Below, piece after piece: positions 31,317-41,060 of a stretch of 64,000 nucleotides of DNA. Made by a program: the position numbers and the translations under genes. Source of the stretch: Leptospira stimsonii. Lineage in GTDB: Bacteria > Spirochaetota > Leptospiria > Leptospirales > Leptospiraceae. Numbering within the stretch: the stretch's first letter is position 1; every line of letters begins with the position of its first letter. The stretch lies in NCBI RefSeq assembly GCF_003545875.1, contig NZ_QHCS01000001.1, positions 434,001-498,000 of the forward strand, read 5' to 3'. The notes under the pieces are model-generated. The model did no database searches and was not told where the DNA came from. It saw only the letters and a program-made list of their open reading frames with translations.

Positions 31317-32156
31317 ATGGATCACTACAAAAAAATCGCAACGGCCATTCAATTTATTCAAGAGAACTCCACGTCACAACCCGAACTGGAAGAGATCGCA
31401 AAATCCGTAAATTTGAGCCCCTTTCATTTTCAAAGAATTTTTACGGAATGGGCAGGCGTAAGCCCGAAACAATTCCTTCAATACCTAACGCTCCAAAGTG
31501 CAAAAACGATTCTTTCCAAACCGCAGTCAACCTTGTTCGATGCCGCCTTTGAGACCGGACTTTCCGGAACGAGTCGACTTCACGATTTATTCGTGAAGAT
31601 CGAAGGAATGACTCCCGGCGAATACAAAAACGGTGGGGAAAAACTTACGATTCGTTACAGTTTTCAAAATGGGATTTTCGGCGATTACTTGATCGCTTCC
31701 ACAGAAAAAGGAATTTGTAATTTATACTTTTATGATGTTCCAAAGGAGGAAGTTTTATCCGAATTGAAGGAACAATGGGACCAGGCTAAATTGATACAAA
31801 AAACGGACGAAAACCAAGAGAGGGTCGTTCGTTTTTTCAAGAAGACATTGGATCAAAAAGAAAAAATCAAACTTCACCTAAAAGGAACCGATTTTCAGAT
31901 CAAAGTCTGGGAAGCTCTTTTAAAAATCCCGGAAGGACAATTGTCCTCCTATTCAAAGCTTGCAACTTCCATCGATCAAGAAAACGCTTCGAGAGCGGTA
32001 GGATCCGCAATCGGTAAGAATCCGATCGGTTATTTGATTCCGTGTCATCGCGTGATTAAGAATACGGGTGGAATCGGAGAATACAGATGGGGTTCTGAAA
32101 GAAAGATGGCTATGATCGGATGGGAAGTCAGTAAAACGAATTCACTTTCCGCTTGA
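31317..32156 (+). CDS. Ada-like AraC regulator fused to O6-methylguanine-DNA methyltransferase
   Basis: The 279-residue protein repairs O6-alkylguanine and probably regulates transcription. Residues 1-100 form an AraC-type double HTH (LEEIAKSVNLSPFHFQRIF, DAAFETGLSGTSRLHDLF). Residues about 110-275 form the methyltransferase domain, with acceptor Cys in IPCHRVIKNTGGIGEY and the preceding SRAVGSAIGKNP. Unlike E. coli Ada, there is no N-terminal zinc Cys domain for phosphotriester repair, so any sensing must use another route. This short architecture is known from other bacteria. Confidence 0.9.
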   Translation: MDHYKKIATAIQFIQENSTSQPELEEIAKSVNLSPFHFQRIFTEWAGVSPKQFLQYLTLQSAKTILSKPQSTLFDAAFETGLSGTSRLHDLFVKIEGMTPGEYKNGGEKLTIRYSFQNGIFGDYLIASTEKGICNLYFYDVPKEEVLSELKEQWDQAKLIQKTDENQERVVRFFKKTLDQKEKIKLHLKGTDFQIKVWEALLKIPEGQLSSYSKLATSIDQENASRAVGSAIGKNPIGYLIPCHRVIKNTGGIGEYRWGSERKMAMIGWEVSKTNSLSA

Positions 32157-32261
32157 ATTTTCGTTTCTCTTCTTATGATTGATTCCGGATCCATTTTTAA
32201 AATTCGATTTCCATTTCGAGACAGTAAGAATCTAATGAAGAAGAGGATCTTCGGAAAATTT

Positions 32262-33371
32262 ATGAAACGTTTGACGGGAATCATTCTTATACTCGGGCTT
32301 TTCTTTTGTAAACAGAATTCAAAAAGTTTTCAGGAAGAAACTTTGGAACCACTTTTTGAAACGCTTCTGATTCTAAGTTATCCTTATCTGATCGATACAT
32401 GTGCGATCACACCGGTCGGATATTACGGACCGATTCCTCCTATTTCGCAAGGTTATGGCTCACGCGGACCCAACGCAGTCTCCGTCGTTGCTCTGCCGAA
32501 TCCGAGCGCACCTCGTAATGTCTGTGTTTACTATCCAAGCGGTCAAACGACAAAGGCGCCGGTACTATTTTTACTCCATGGTTTTAGTTCTCCGTCCGCA
32601 GAAGCTTATTTTCCTCTCATTGATTTTTTTGTTTCAAAAGGGTATGTGGTCGTATTTCCGATTTATATCTCCGATCGAAGGGATCCGACCGAAAATTATA
32701 AGTTTATGTTGGACGGAATCAATTTTGCAGTGGAGCAGTTCGCAAATATCATTGATACAACTCGAGTGGGCTATATGGGACATTCATATGGAGGCGGTGC
32801 TACACCGTATCTCGCGCACCAAGGGATTATCCAGAAAGGATGGGGAAGTAACGGTTCCTTTATTTTTCTTTTGGCTCCTTGGTATTCTTTTTCGATCAAT
32901 AACACACAACTCGCTCAGTTTACGAATTCCACGAAGATGATTGCGCAAATTTACGATAATGACGATGAAGTAGATAACCGAATGGCGATCGATATCTTTA
33001 CTCATATCGGAATCACCAATTCGGAGAAGGATTTTGAAATCGTCTATTCCGATACAAACAGCGGTTATTCGCTCAATGCGGACCATTATACTCCAATTAA
33101 GAATACGATCATCGGACTTGGTTCACTAGATACTTTAGATTACTTTGGAATCTGGAGACAACTGGACGCGTTAGCTGATTATAGCTTCCATAATTCGGCA
33201 ACAGCCAAAGATATTGCCTTAGGCAATGGATCAACGAATCAGATTTTGATGGGCACGTATCCTAATGGTGGGGCTGTAAAAAAAATGTCCGTTTCCGATT
33301 CTCCAACGGCCTTACATCCCGAAAACTTTTTCATCCATCCCTTTTCTAATTCTCTAAATCCAAGATTTTAG
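32262..33371 (+). CDS. Exported alpha/beta hydrolase, putative lipoprotein
   Basis: The 369-residue protein has an N-terminal lipoprotein-like signal (GIILILGLFFCKQN). An alpha/beta-hydrolase fold of the chlorophyllase/PAF-acetylhydrolase-like group follows: the oxyanion segment FLLHGFSSPSAEAY and the nucleophile elbow GYMGHSYGGGATPYL. A probable catalytic Asp lies in YDNDDEVDN and a His in SLNADHYTP. A loop with two cysteines is not obvious. An ATG at 32235 would add nine basic residues and is almost as likely; the start further upstream at 32175 is unlikely. Substrate unknown; esterase or lipase activity is expected. Confidence 0.78.
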   Translation: MKRLTGIILILGLFFCKQNSKSFQEETLEPLFETLLILSYPYLIDTCAITPVGYYGPIPPISQGYGSRGPNAVSVVALPNPSAPRNVCVYYPSGQTTKAPVLFLLHGFSSPSAEAYFPLIDFFVSKGYVVVFPIYISDRRDPTENYKFMLDGINFAVEQFANIIDTTRVGYMGHSYGGGATPYLAHQGIIQKGWGSNGSFIFLLAPWYSFSINNTQLAQFTNSTKMIAQIYDNDDEVDNRMAIDIFTHIGITNSEKDFEIVYSDTNSGYSLNADHYTPIKNTIIGLGSLDTLDYFGIWRQLDALADYSFHNSATAKDIALGNGSTNQILMGTYPNGGAVKKMSVSDSPTALHPENFFIHPFSNSLNPRF

Positions 33372-33506
33372 TCACTTTGTCAAAGTTAGGAATGAAAAAC
33401 CAATTTTATGGAATGTAAAGGTGTCTAATTATAATAAAAAGATCGATTCCTACCTTTGATCATTACTTTTCATTTACTTAAATGAATTTCTCTCCACGAT
33501 TGGTCT

Positions 33507-35075
33507 ATGTCCAAGCAGTCTATTGAATCAATCCGCAAAAAGGGAGAAGCGCTTACCTACTATTCGCGAATTGGAATTATGGTAATGATGCTTTTTTCGC
33601 TTGTCTCGAGTTATAAAACGTTGCATCCGCAGATTCTGATCAACCATACGGCCGCGGCCGGTTTTATGTGTATTTATACTCTCGTTGGATTTGCTTTATA
33701 TAAAAAATACGACGTGAGTCCTTGGGCACATAAGCTCTTCGTGATTTTCGATACTCTTCTTTTAAGCGGAACGATCTTGGTGGACGGAATGGTTTCGGCG
33801 GAAATTATCGCTCCCGTTCTAAAAAATGCGATTCTTTATACCGTTTATTATTTCATAATCGCCTATTCGGGGTTACTCGGGAAGCCGGGATTCGTTTTGG
33901 TGACCGGTTTGTTTTGTGCGTCCGGTTACGGGTTGGGATTAGTCAACGCGGCGATACATGGACTTCAGTTTTCGGAAAACAATACGATCAACGCGGCTCC
34001 GGGCTTTATAAAACTGAGTTCGGAAATTACAAAGATCATTTTTATGTTCGCGGTCAGCTTTATTCTTTATCGTTTGATGACTCTTTTTGATAATCTTTAT
34101 CGGGAAGCCGCCACTTATTATAAGGAAAACAAAGACGTTCTTTCCCGATTGGAGAATAATAGAAAGATCATTCATTCTTCTGCGGAAACTCTGGAAATCT
34201 CCGTTTCCAATTTTTCAGAGTTTACGAGTTTAACGAGTTCCAAGATGGAATCGCAAGCGGCTTCCTTAGAGGAAGTAAACGCGGTAATCACGTCACTCTC
34301 CACTTCTTCGGAGAACAATGTGGAGTCCATTCGTACTCAGAACGAGAATTTGATCGAATTGAATCAGAAATCGCAGGCGCTTCAGGAAATCATTACTAAG
34401 ATTTCCGAGCTTTCTAAGAATTTGGAAACAATCGCGAACGAAAGCAAAATCGAAATGCAAATCGTTAAGAATTCCGTTGAAAAAACGGATACATTTTTAA
34501 AGAACATTTCGAATTCATTTCAAAGAGTCGATGAAATCAATCGTATCTTGGGAGAGATCGCGGACAAAACAAATCTTCTTTCTCTGAATGCTTCGATTGA
34601 AGCCGCAAGAGCTGGAGTGGCCGGACGAGGATTTTCCGTAGTCGCGCAAGAAGTGAGTAAACTTGCAGACTTCACCGCTTCCAATGCCAAGATGATTTCC
34701 AAAGTAGTTCATGATTCGCTTCAATATATCGAGGAAGCAAACAATTCCTCAAGAGATACGGGTTATCTAACCGAGGGACAAAGTCTCAAAATCAACGGCA
34801 CTGTTTCCAGCATCGAAGAGATGACAAAACTGTATGAACAAGGGACAAAGATCGTGCAGGATTTTGCGAAGAGCCTGAGCAAAGTGAAAACGCTTTCAGA
34901 CGAACTCTTCCATTCTACGCACGAGCAGATGATCGGACAAAAAGAGATGATGAAGGCTATGTTTGCTCTTGAGAAGGAGATCAATGAGATTACTCGAGAA
35001 TCAGGTAAGATCCAAGACGGTGTATTGAGCATTAAAACACAATCTAAGGACCTTAAGGCCTTGAGTGTGGTTTGA
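33507..35075 (+). CDS. Methyl-accepting chemotaxis protein with membrane-embedded N terminus (copy 1)
   Basis: The 522-residue chemoreceptor has about six hydrophobic helices within residues 15-200 instead of a periplasmic sensor domain. No HAMP domain is evident. The signalling hairpin tip reads EIADKTNLLSLNASIEAARAG, followed by RGFSVVAQEVSKLAD. It is similar along its whole length to the gene at 35209-36777 and more distantly to that at 50157-51746. The ATG has no visible ribosome-binding site. The N-terminal domain may sense a membrane-soluble or redox signal. Confidence 0.88.
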   Translation: MSKQSIESIRKKGEALTYYSRIGIMVMMLFSLVSSYKTLHPQILINHTAAAGFMCIYTLVGFALYKKYDVSPWAHKLFVIFDTLLLSGTILVDGMVSAEIIAPVLKNAILYTVYYFIIAYSGLLGKPGFVLVTGLFCASGYGLGLVNAAIHGLQFSENNTINAAPGFIKLSSEITKIIFMFAVSFILYRLMTLFDNLYREAATYYKENKDVLSRLENNRKIIHSSAETLEISVSNFSEFTSLTSSKMESQAASLEEVNAVITSLSTSSENNVESIRTQNENLIELNQKSQALQEIITKISELSKNLETIANESKIEMQIVKNSVEKTDTFLKNISNSFQRVDEINRILGEIADKTNLLSLNASIEAARAGVAGRGFSVVAQEVSKLADFTASNAKMISKVVHDSLQYIEEANNSSRDTGYLTEGQSLKINGTVSSIEEMTKLYEQGTKIVQDFAKSLSKVKTLSDELFHSTHEQMIGQKEMMKAMFALEKEINEITRESGKIQDGVLSIKTQSKDLKALSVV

Positions 35076-35208
35076 TTCTTTCTTTACTTCCAAGAAAGTA
35101 AAATTGATCGGTTATTTTGTGTCTTCTTGAAACAAAATTGAAATCTTAAAATCTCTTTTCTATGCCGGAGATTGTTTGAAATGCAAAATTTCATTCTTCC
35201 CATAAGAT

Positions 35209-36777
35209 ATGAGTCAATCTTCTCTCGATCTCATTCAAAAGAATGGGGCCGTCCTAATCAATCGTATTCGCCTTGGTCTAGTTATATTGTTTACATTTTC
35301 GATTCTGGGCGCTCTCAAGGTCTTTGACCCGACTCAACTAATCATCCATTCCAGCGGAACGTTGGCAATGTGGATCTACTGTATCGGAATTTTCATTTGG
35401 AATCGTTTTGGAGAAGTTCCGAAATGGGTACATAAGACTTCGGTAATATTTGATTCGATCATTTTGAGTTCCACTTTGATTTTTGACGCGATGATTTCTC
35501 CTCAGGTCGCTTCAGGCGTAATGAAGAATGTGATTCTCTTCTTTATCTATTTTTATATCAATATTTATGCCGGACTTCTGGGTGAAAAAAAATTCGTAAT
35601 CTTGGTTGGATTTCTCGGTGCGTTAGGATCAACGATTGCTTTAACTGTCGCAGTATTATTCGGCGTAGAATTATCCGAGGATCCAAATCTTGCCAACAAA
35701 CCGGGTATGTTAACCACCAGCGTGGAAATGATCAAGATTGTATTTGTCTTTGTGGCGGGAATTATTCTTTCCCAGCTCATGAATCTTTTTATGAAACTCG
35801 CGGACCAAGCAGTAAAACTTTCGGAAGAAAGTCGTGGATTCTTAGCGAGATTGGAATCAAATCAAAAAGCGATTCATATCTCGGCGGAAAGTCTCGAGAA
35901 TTCGATCCAAAACTTTGCGGAATTTATTAATACGACCGGAGAAAAAATGGAATCGCAGGCGGCTTCGTTGGAAGAAGTCAATGCCGTAATCGAAGAACTA
36001 TCCGCCGCTTCCCAAAGCACTTCCGGTTCGATCGAAACGCAAAATCGGAGTTTGGTGGATCTCAATCAAAAGTCCAAAAATCTCGGTGAGATTATCGAAA
36101 GTATCGCGCAATTTTCCAAGGATCTCGGTTCTTATGCGAACGAGAACAAAGTCGATATGGATAACGTGTCCGAGGCCGCGGGAAAAACGACACACTTCCT
36201 AAAAAACATAGCAAATTCGTTTAACAAAGTCGATGAGATCAATCAGATCATGGGTGAAATTGCGGATAAGACCAACTTACTGGCGCTAAACGCTTCGATC
36301 GAAGCCGCTCGAGCCGGAGCCGCAGGAAGAGGTTTTGCCGTTGTTGCAAACGAAGTAAGCAAACTCGCTGAATTCACTTCTGAGAATGCAAAAAATATTT
36401 CGGAGATCGTAAAACAATCCAGAGAATTTATCGGAGAAGCGAATAAGGCATCGAACGATACGGGGGATTTGACGAACCGCCAAAAACAAAAAATATCGGA
36501 GACTGTGAGCCGAATCGAAGAGATGGGTAAACTCTATCAGGAGCAAAGAAGAATCATACAAGACTTTGTGTCCGAAGTAGAACGTATCAAACAACTCTCA
36601 GGTGAAATTTTCGAATCCACAAAAGAACAGATGGTTGGTCAGGAGGAAATGGTAAAAACCATGGTTCACCTGGAAAAGGAAATCAATCAAATCAATCAAG
36701 AATCAGGTAAACTTCAAATCGAAGTGGAAAAGATCCGGACTCAATCTCTGGAATTAAAAAATCTGAGCACTGCATAA
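35209..36777 (+). CDS. Methyl-accepting chemotaxis protein with membrane-embedded N terminus (copy 2)
   Basis: This 522-residue paralog of the preceding chemoreceptor has identical architecture. Helices fill residues about 15-200, with the signalling tip EIADKTNLLALNASIEAARAG and then RGFAVVANEVSKLAEF. The two genes are separated by 133 nt and are the same length, indicating a tandem duplication that has since diverged, most strongly in the membrane part. Again no ribosome-binding site precedes the ATG at 35209. Confidence 0.88.
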   Translation: MSQSSLDLIQKNGAVLINRIRLGLVILFTFSILGALKVFDPTQLIIHSSGTLAMWIYCIGIFIWNRFGEVPKWVHKTSVIFDSIILSSTLIFDAMISPQVASGVMKNVILFFIYFYINIYAGLLGEKKFVILVGFLGALGSTIALTVAVLFGVELSEDPNLANKPGMLTTSVEMIKIVFVFVAGIILSQLMNLFMKLADQAVKLSEESRGFLARLESNQKAIHISAESLENSIQNFAEFINTTGEKMESQAASLEEVNAVIEELSAASQSTSGSIETQNRSLVDLNQKSKNLGEIIESIAQFSKDLGSYANENKVDMDNVSEAAGKTTHFLKNIANSFNKVDEINQIMGEIADKTNLLALNASIEAARAGAAGRGFAVVANEVSKLAEFTSENAKNISEIVKQSREFIGEANKASNDTGDLTNRQKQKISETVSRIEEMGKLYQEQRRIIQDFVSEVERIKQLSGEIFESTKEQMVGQEEMVKTMVHLEKEINQINQESGKLQIEVEKIRTQSLELKNLSTA

Positions 36778-36877
36778 ATCTACGAACAGTAGAAACCACT
36801 TACGATTTACAATTTAGGTCCTCTATCCAAAACTGACCCTGAAGAATGTGAGAACTTTCGTTTAGGAGTACGGATTC

Positions 36878-37741
<864 letters not shown>

Positions 37742-37748
37742 TGTAGAA

Positions 37749-38573
37749 TCAACGGATTTGATCCAGGCTTTTTTTTAAAGCCTGGTGATATTCCGGAAAG
37801 ACGGTTAAATCATTGTGGGTACCGTCTTGAATCGTATATAGAATCACGTCTTTATTTTCTAATTTCATCTTTTCTAATATAGATTGGGAATTTTGATAAG
37901 GAATAATCTCATCTTCGGTTCCGTGAAAAATTCTAATCTTGGAGCTTATTCTTTCTAATTTTTTTACATTTTCGAATTGAAAACGGAGCATCCAGGATCG
38001 CAAGAATGGATAATAATTCTTAGCCAAAGAAGGTAGATCAGTGAAGGGTGTTTCCAAAAAGAGATTGATATCGGGGTTTTTGGAAACTAAGTCGATTGCA
38101 ACTGCGGTGCCGATCGATCTTCCGTAAACAATGATCCGGTCCCTCGGAACCTTCAACTTCTTGATCGTATAATCCAGCCATGTTTCCGCGTCTTGATACA
38201 ACGCTTTTTCGGAAAGGTTGCCGCTATTCTTTCCGTATCCGCGATAGTCGGTAATCAATATGTTCCAGCCTAATGGGACAAAGTCTTCGTAAATTCCTCC
38301 CCAAGTTCTCAAGCTTCCGGCATTTCCGTGAAAGAAAAGAATCGTTTTGTTAAGATCGTTGTTCTTCGCTTTAAAATAGAGTGCAAAACTTTTTTCTCCG
38401 TCTTCCGTCGAAAGTTCGATCTCCTGAAACGGTGATGAAAATTGAAATACGTAATCTTCGGGTAATTTTTCGGGAAAGAAAATCAGTTTGTCCTGATTCC
38501 ACCAAACGAAAAGGAGAAGAAAGAATACGATGGAAAGAATGGCGCTTAACAGTATTATCATGGTTCGTTTCAT
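37749..38573 (-). CDS. Membrane-anchored alpha/beta hydrolase (ABHD13/Bem46-like)
   Basis: A single N-terminal helix (IILLSAILSIVFFLLLFVWW) anchors a serine hydrolase domain. Motifs: FFHGNAGSLRTWGG (oxyanion), TDYRGYGKNSG, nucleophile elbow VYGRSIGTAVAIDL, Asp in FHGTEDEIIPY and the catalytic His in DGTHNDL. The start at 38573 follows the stop of the phosphatase gene by only 7 nt, so the two form an operon; a longer frame to 38630 would overlap that gene. The substrate is unknown. Confidence 0.85.
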   Translation of the reverse strand: MKRTMIILLSAILSIVFFLLLFVWWNQDKLIFFPEKLPEDYVFQFSSPFQEIELSTEDGEKSFALYFKAKNNDLNKTILFFHGNAGSLRTWGGIYEDFVPLGWNILITDYRGYGKNSGNLSEKALYQDAETWLDYTIKKLKVPRDRIIVYGRSIGTAVAIDLVSKNPDINLFLETPFTDLPSLAKNYYPFLRSWMLRFQFENVKKLERISSKIRIFHGTEDEIIPYQNSQSILEKMKLENKDVILYTIQDGTHNDLTVFPEYHQALKKSLDQIR

Positions 38574-38580
38574 CGAAATA

Positions 38581-39909
38581 TTAAGGATTTGGAATGATTT
38601 CTTTCTTCCAGAGTTCCTTTCCTTTTCCATCGAATATTTGAAGAAGTAGTTTTCTTTCCCCGCGATTACCCGTAACGGAGACCATCCCGAAATTTCTTTG
38701 CTCGACGAGAGTTCCTTCGATTCTCAATGGATTCTTTTCCGTAACCGCGTATGCGCCGGAAGTCAATGGAGAAACTGTGAAATCATAAATTGGTTCGGCT
38801 CCTTCGTCCGTAAGTAGATTCAATTCTGTATGATGTCGATCGCCCGTTAAGAAGACAACATTCTTGACTTTGAGATCTTTGATTGCGGATAGAATTTTAT
38901 TCCTTTCTTCGGGGTAGGTCGCGTAATTTTCATAAACCGCATTCGGGTTTAGAAATTGTCCGCCGATCGCGACAAATTTAAAAGTCGCTTTGGAAAATGC
39001 GAGAGAGTTGACGAGCCACTGGAATTGTTTTTCACCTAGGATTTGTCTTGGTCCAATCACCTTGTTATTGTTAGCTGTTCGAAAAGTTCGATCGTCGAGA
39101 AGGATGAATTGAGCGTCCCCCCAGGTGAAAGAGCCGTAGATTCCTTCCTTAGCGAAATTTGGATTTCCCCAGTGAAGTTTAAACATTTCTTCCGCCGTGT
39201 CTTTCATCCAAAAAGAAGAATCTCCGTCGTTCGGTCCAAAATCGTGATCGTCCCAGATTGCATAATGATGAACGGCAGAAAACAACGGTTGTAACTCGGG
39301 GATTCCTCGCTGGTGTTTGTAACGATGTAAGAATCCGGTTTTCGAATCCCAATCCGTTTCTCTCAGATAGATATTATCGCCGAGCCAAAGCATAAAATCC
39401 GGTTTCTTGGAAAGAATGGAATCATAGATAAAGTAATCTCCGCCATATGGTTTTCCTGGGACATCGTATTCGGTTTCATTTACATAGGCGCAACTACCTA
39501 ACGCAAAAGTAAAGTTAGGTGGATTTTGGCCGGCGGCAAAAAAAGACTGAGTCTGAAATATCTGAGGATGTTTTGCTTCGACTTTTTTTCCGTCAAGGAG
39601 GACGTTGTAGCGATATCGTTTTCCGGGCTTTACTTGGTTTGCGATCAACTTTGCGACAAAGCCGCTATTGGACCGGGTTTGGATTTCCTCGGAAAGAAAT
39701 TTATTCTTCGGATTTTCAATTTCAAAATATTCGAGTGCAACCGATGCTTTTTTTTCGGTTTGAATCCAGACTAAAACTTCCTTAAGAGTGGAATAGCCTA
39801 CGATTGGGCCGGATGCGATTCCGGATGAATCCGCTTCGAGCGACGGTTGCAAAAAAACAAAAAAGAAAAGAAGGATAAGCGTTTGAGCCGAGGCGATTTT
39901 GAATTTCAT
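38581..39909 (-). CDS. PhoD-type alkaline phosphatase family protein
   Basis: The 442-residue exported protein has a signal peptide (AQTLILLFFFVFLQPSLEA), then a fibronectin-like N-terminal domain (to about 130) and a PhoD metallophosphoesterase domain. Metal-site motifs are FALGSCAYV, FMLWLGDNIYLRET, IWDDHDFGPNDGDS and LTGDRHHTELN. PhoD-like enzymes release phosphate from mono- or diesters using Ca/Fe. The Leptospira substrate is unknown. AAGGGAAG precedes the ATG. It forms an operon with the hydrolase gene that follows. Confidence 0.88.
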   Translation of the reverse strand: MKFKIASAQTLILLFFFVFLQPSLEADSSGIASGPIVGYSTLKEVLVWIQTEKKASVALEYFEIENPKNKFLSEEIQTRSNSGFVAKLIANQVKPGKRYRYNVLLDGKKVEAKHPQIFQTQSFFAAGQNPPNFTFALGSCAYVNETEYDVPGKPYGGDYFIYDSILSKKPDFMLWLGDNIYLRETDWDSKTGFLHRYKHQRGIPELQPLFSAVHHYAIWDDHDFGPNDGDSSFWMKDTAEEMFKLHWGNPNFAKEGIYGSFTWGDAQFILLDDRTFRTANNNKVIGPRQILGEKQFQWLVNSLAFSKATFKFVAIGGQFLNPNAVYENYATYPEERNKILSAIKDLKVKNVVFLTGDRHHTELNLLTDEGAEPIYDFTVSPLTSGAYAVTEKNPLRIEGTLVEQRNFGMVSVTGNRGERKLLLQIFDGKGKELWKKEIIPNP

Positions 39910-40022
39910 AAAGAAAACTTCCCTTGAATCGAAACCCTTTCACGGCGTTAAAAAAAATTCAAGAGAAACTTTGATACAAAGTCCTTCGATCGAAACGGTT
40001 TTATCGGTTTGCTGAAAGGATC

Positions 40023-41060
40023 TTATCGTATCTTAAATCCTTCTTTAATAAAAAGAACGAGTTCATCCAATGCCTTTTTTGCTTCCGGTATTACTCCTCC
40101 GAAATTGAAATATCCATGCACTAAACTATCATACATGCTAAAAGTAACGGGGACCTTGCTTTTTTTTAGATCTTCGATCAATTCCAGAGCCTCGTCTTGC
40201 AAGGGGTCAAAGCCGGCTAATTGAATAAAGGTTTTTGGAAAATCGGTTTTTTTCTTATAAAAAATCGGAGACGCAAGAATTTCCTTCGCATCCAACGGAT
40301 TTTTCAAATAATGAAAATTAAAATATTCCAATAATTGATTGGTAAGCGCGTAACCGCGACCGAATTCCTTCCGGCTTGCGCTCATCCTTAGAAGATCCAG
40401 GTATGGATAAATCAACAATTGGAAAAGAGGCGAAGTGATTTTTTTCTTTTTGGAAAAAAGCGATACGTTTGCCGCGAGATTTCCTCCGGCGCTATCACCG
40501 GCTACCGCAATTTTTTTCGGATGAATTCCTAATTCTTTTGCGTTCTTAAGAATCCATTGATAAGCGACAAGGCTGTCGTCGACCGCAATCGGGAATTTAT
40601 ACTCTGGTCCGAGTCTGTAGTCGACGGAAAGGATCAAAGCTCCCGTTTTTTTTGAAAGATAACGCAATGGTCGATCGTGGGAATCCAAATCTCCTATAAC
40701 GAATCCGCCTCCATGAAAGAACACGAGAGCGGGTTGCATTTCTAAGGTTTGTGTCGGCCTATAAAGTCTGATTCCGATTCTTCCTTGCGAAACCGGAATC
40801 GTGAAATTCTCGATTCCGAAAAGATCTTCCGGTTCGAGATCAAACAAAAGCATGGAATTCTTATAAAATTTCCTCGCATCTTTAGGAAGAAGAGATTCAA
40901 CTCTCGGCTTTGTTTTCGCTAGATACAAGGACATTTGAAGTCTTGCATCCAAAACACGTCCTCGTTTTTGTATTTCACCACCGGAAATTTTTCTAAGAAT
41001 TCCTTCCGGTAGTTTCAGTATCAATCGAAGAAGAAGCCGCTCAAACTTTTGCAAGAGCAC
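40023..41060 (-). CDS. HSL-family esterase/lipase (alpha/beta hydrolase)
   Basis: The 345-residue protein of the hormone-sensitive-lipase family has the oxyanion motif FFHGGGFVIGDLDSHD, SVDYRLGPEYKFP and nucleophile elbow VAGDSAGGNLAANV. The catalytic Asp is probably in GFDPLQDEA and the His in LVHGYFNF. Cytosolic; short- to medium-chain esters are usual substrates. The GTG start at 41060 overlaps the upstream monooxygenase gene by 20 bp, so the pair is translationally coupled and likely acts in one pathway. Confidence 0.9.
   Translation of the reverse strand: MLLQKFERLLLRLILKLPEGILRKISGGEIQKRGRVLDARLQMSLYLAKTKPRVESLLPKDARKFYKNSMLLFDLEPEDLFGIENFTIPVSQGRIGIRLYRPTQTLEMQPALVFFHGGGFVIGDLDSHDRPLRYLSKKTGALILSVDYRLGPEYKFPIAVDDSLVAYQWILKNAKELGIHPKKIAVAGDSAGGNLAANVSLFSKKKKITSPLFQLLIYPYLDLLRMSASRKEFGRGYALTNQLLEYFNFHYLKNPLDAKEILASPIFYKKKTDFPKTFIQLAGFDPLQDEALELIEDLKKSKVPVTFSMYDSLVHGYFNFGGVIPEAKKALDELVLFIKEGFKIR

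Noticed and set aside
37763..37785. CCAGGCTTT/AAAGCCTGG hairpin as terminator for mtnP
   Set aside because: The T run is in the loop and it lies inside the coding end of the convergent hydrolase, so termination is uncertain.
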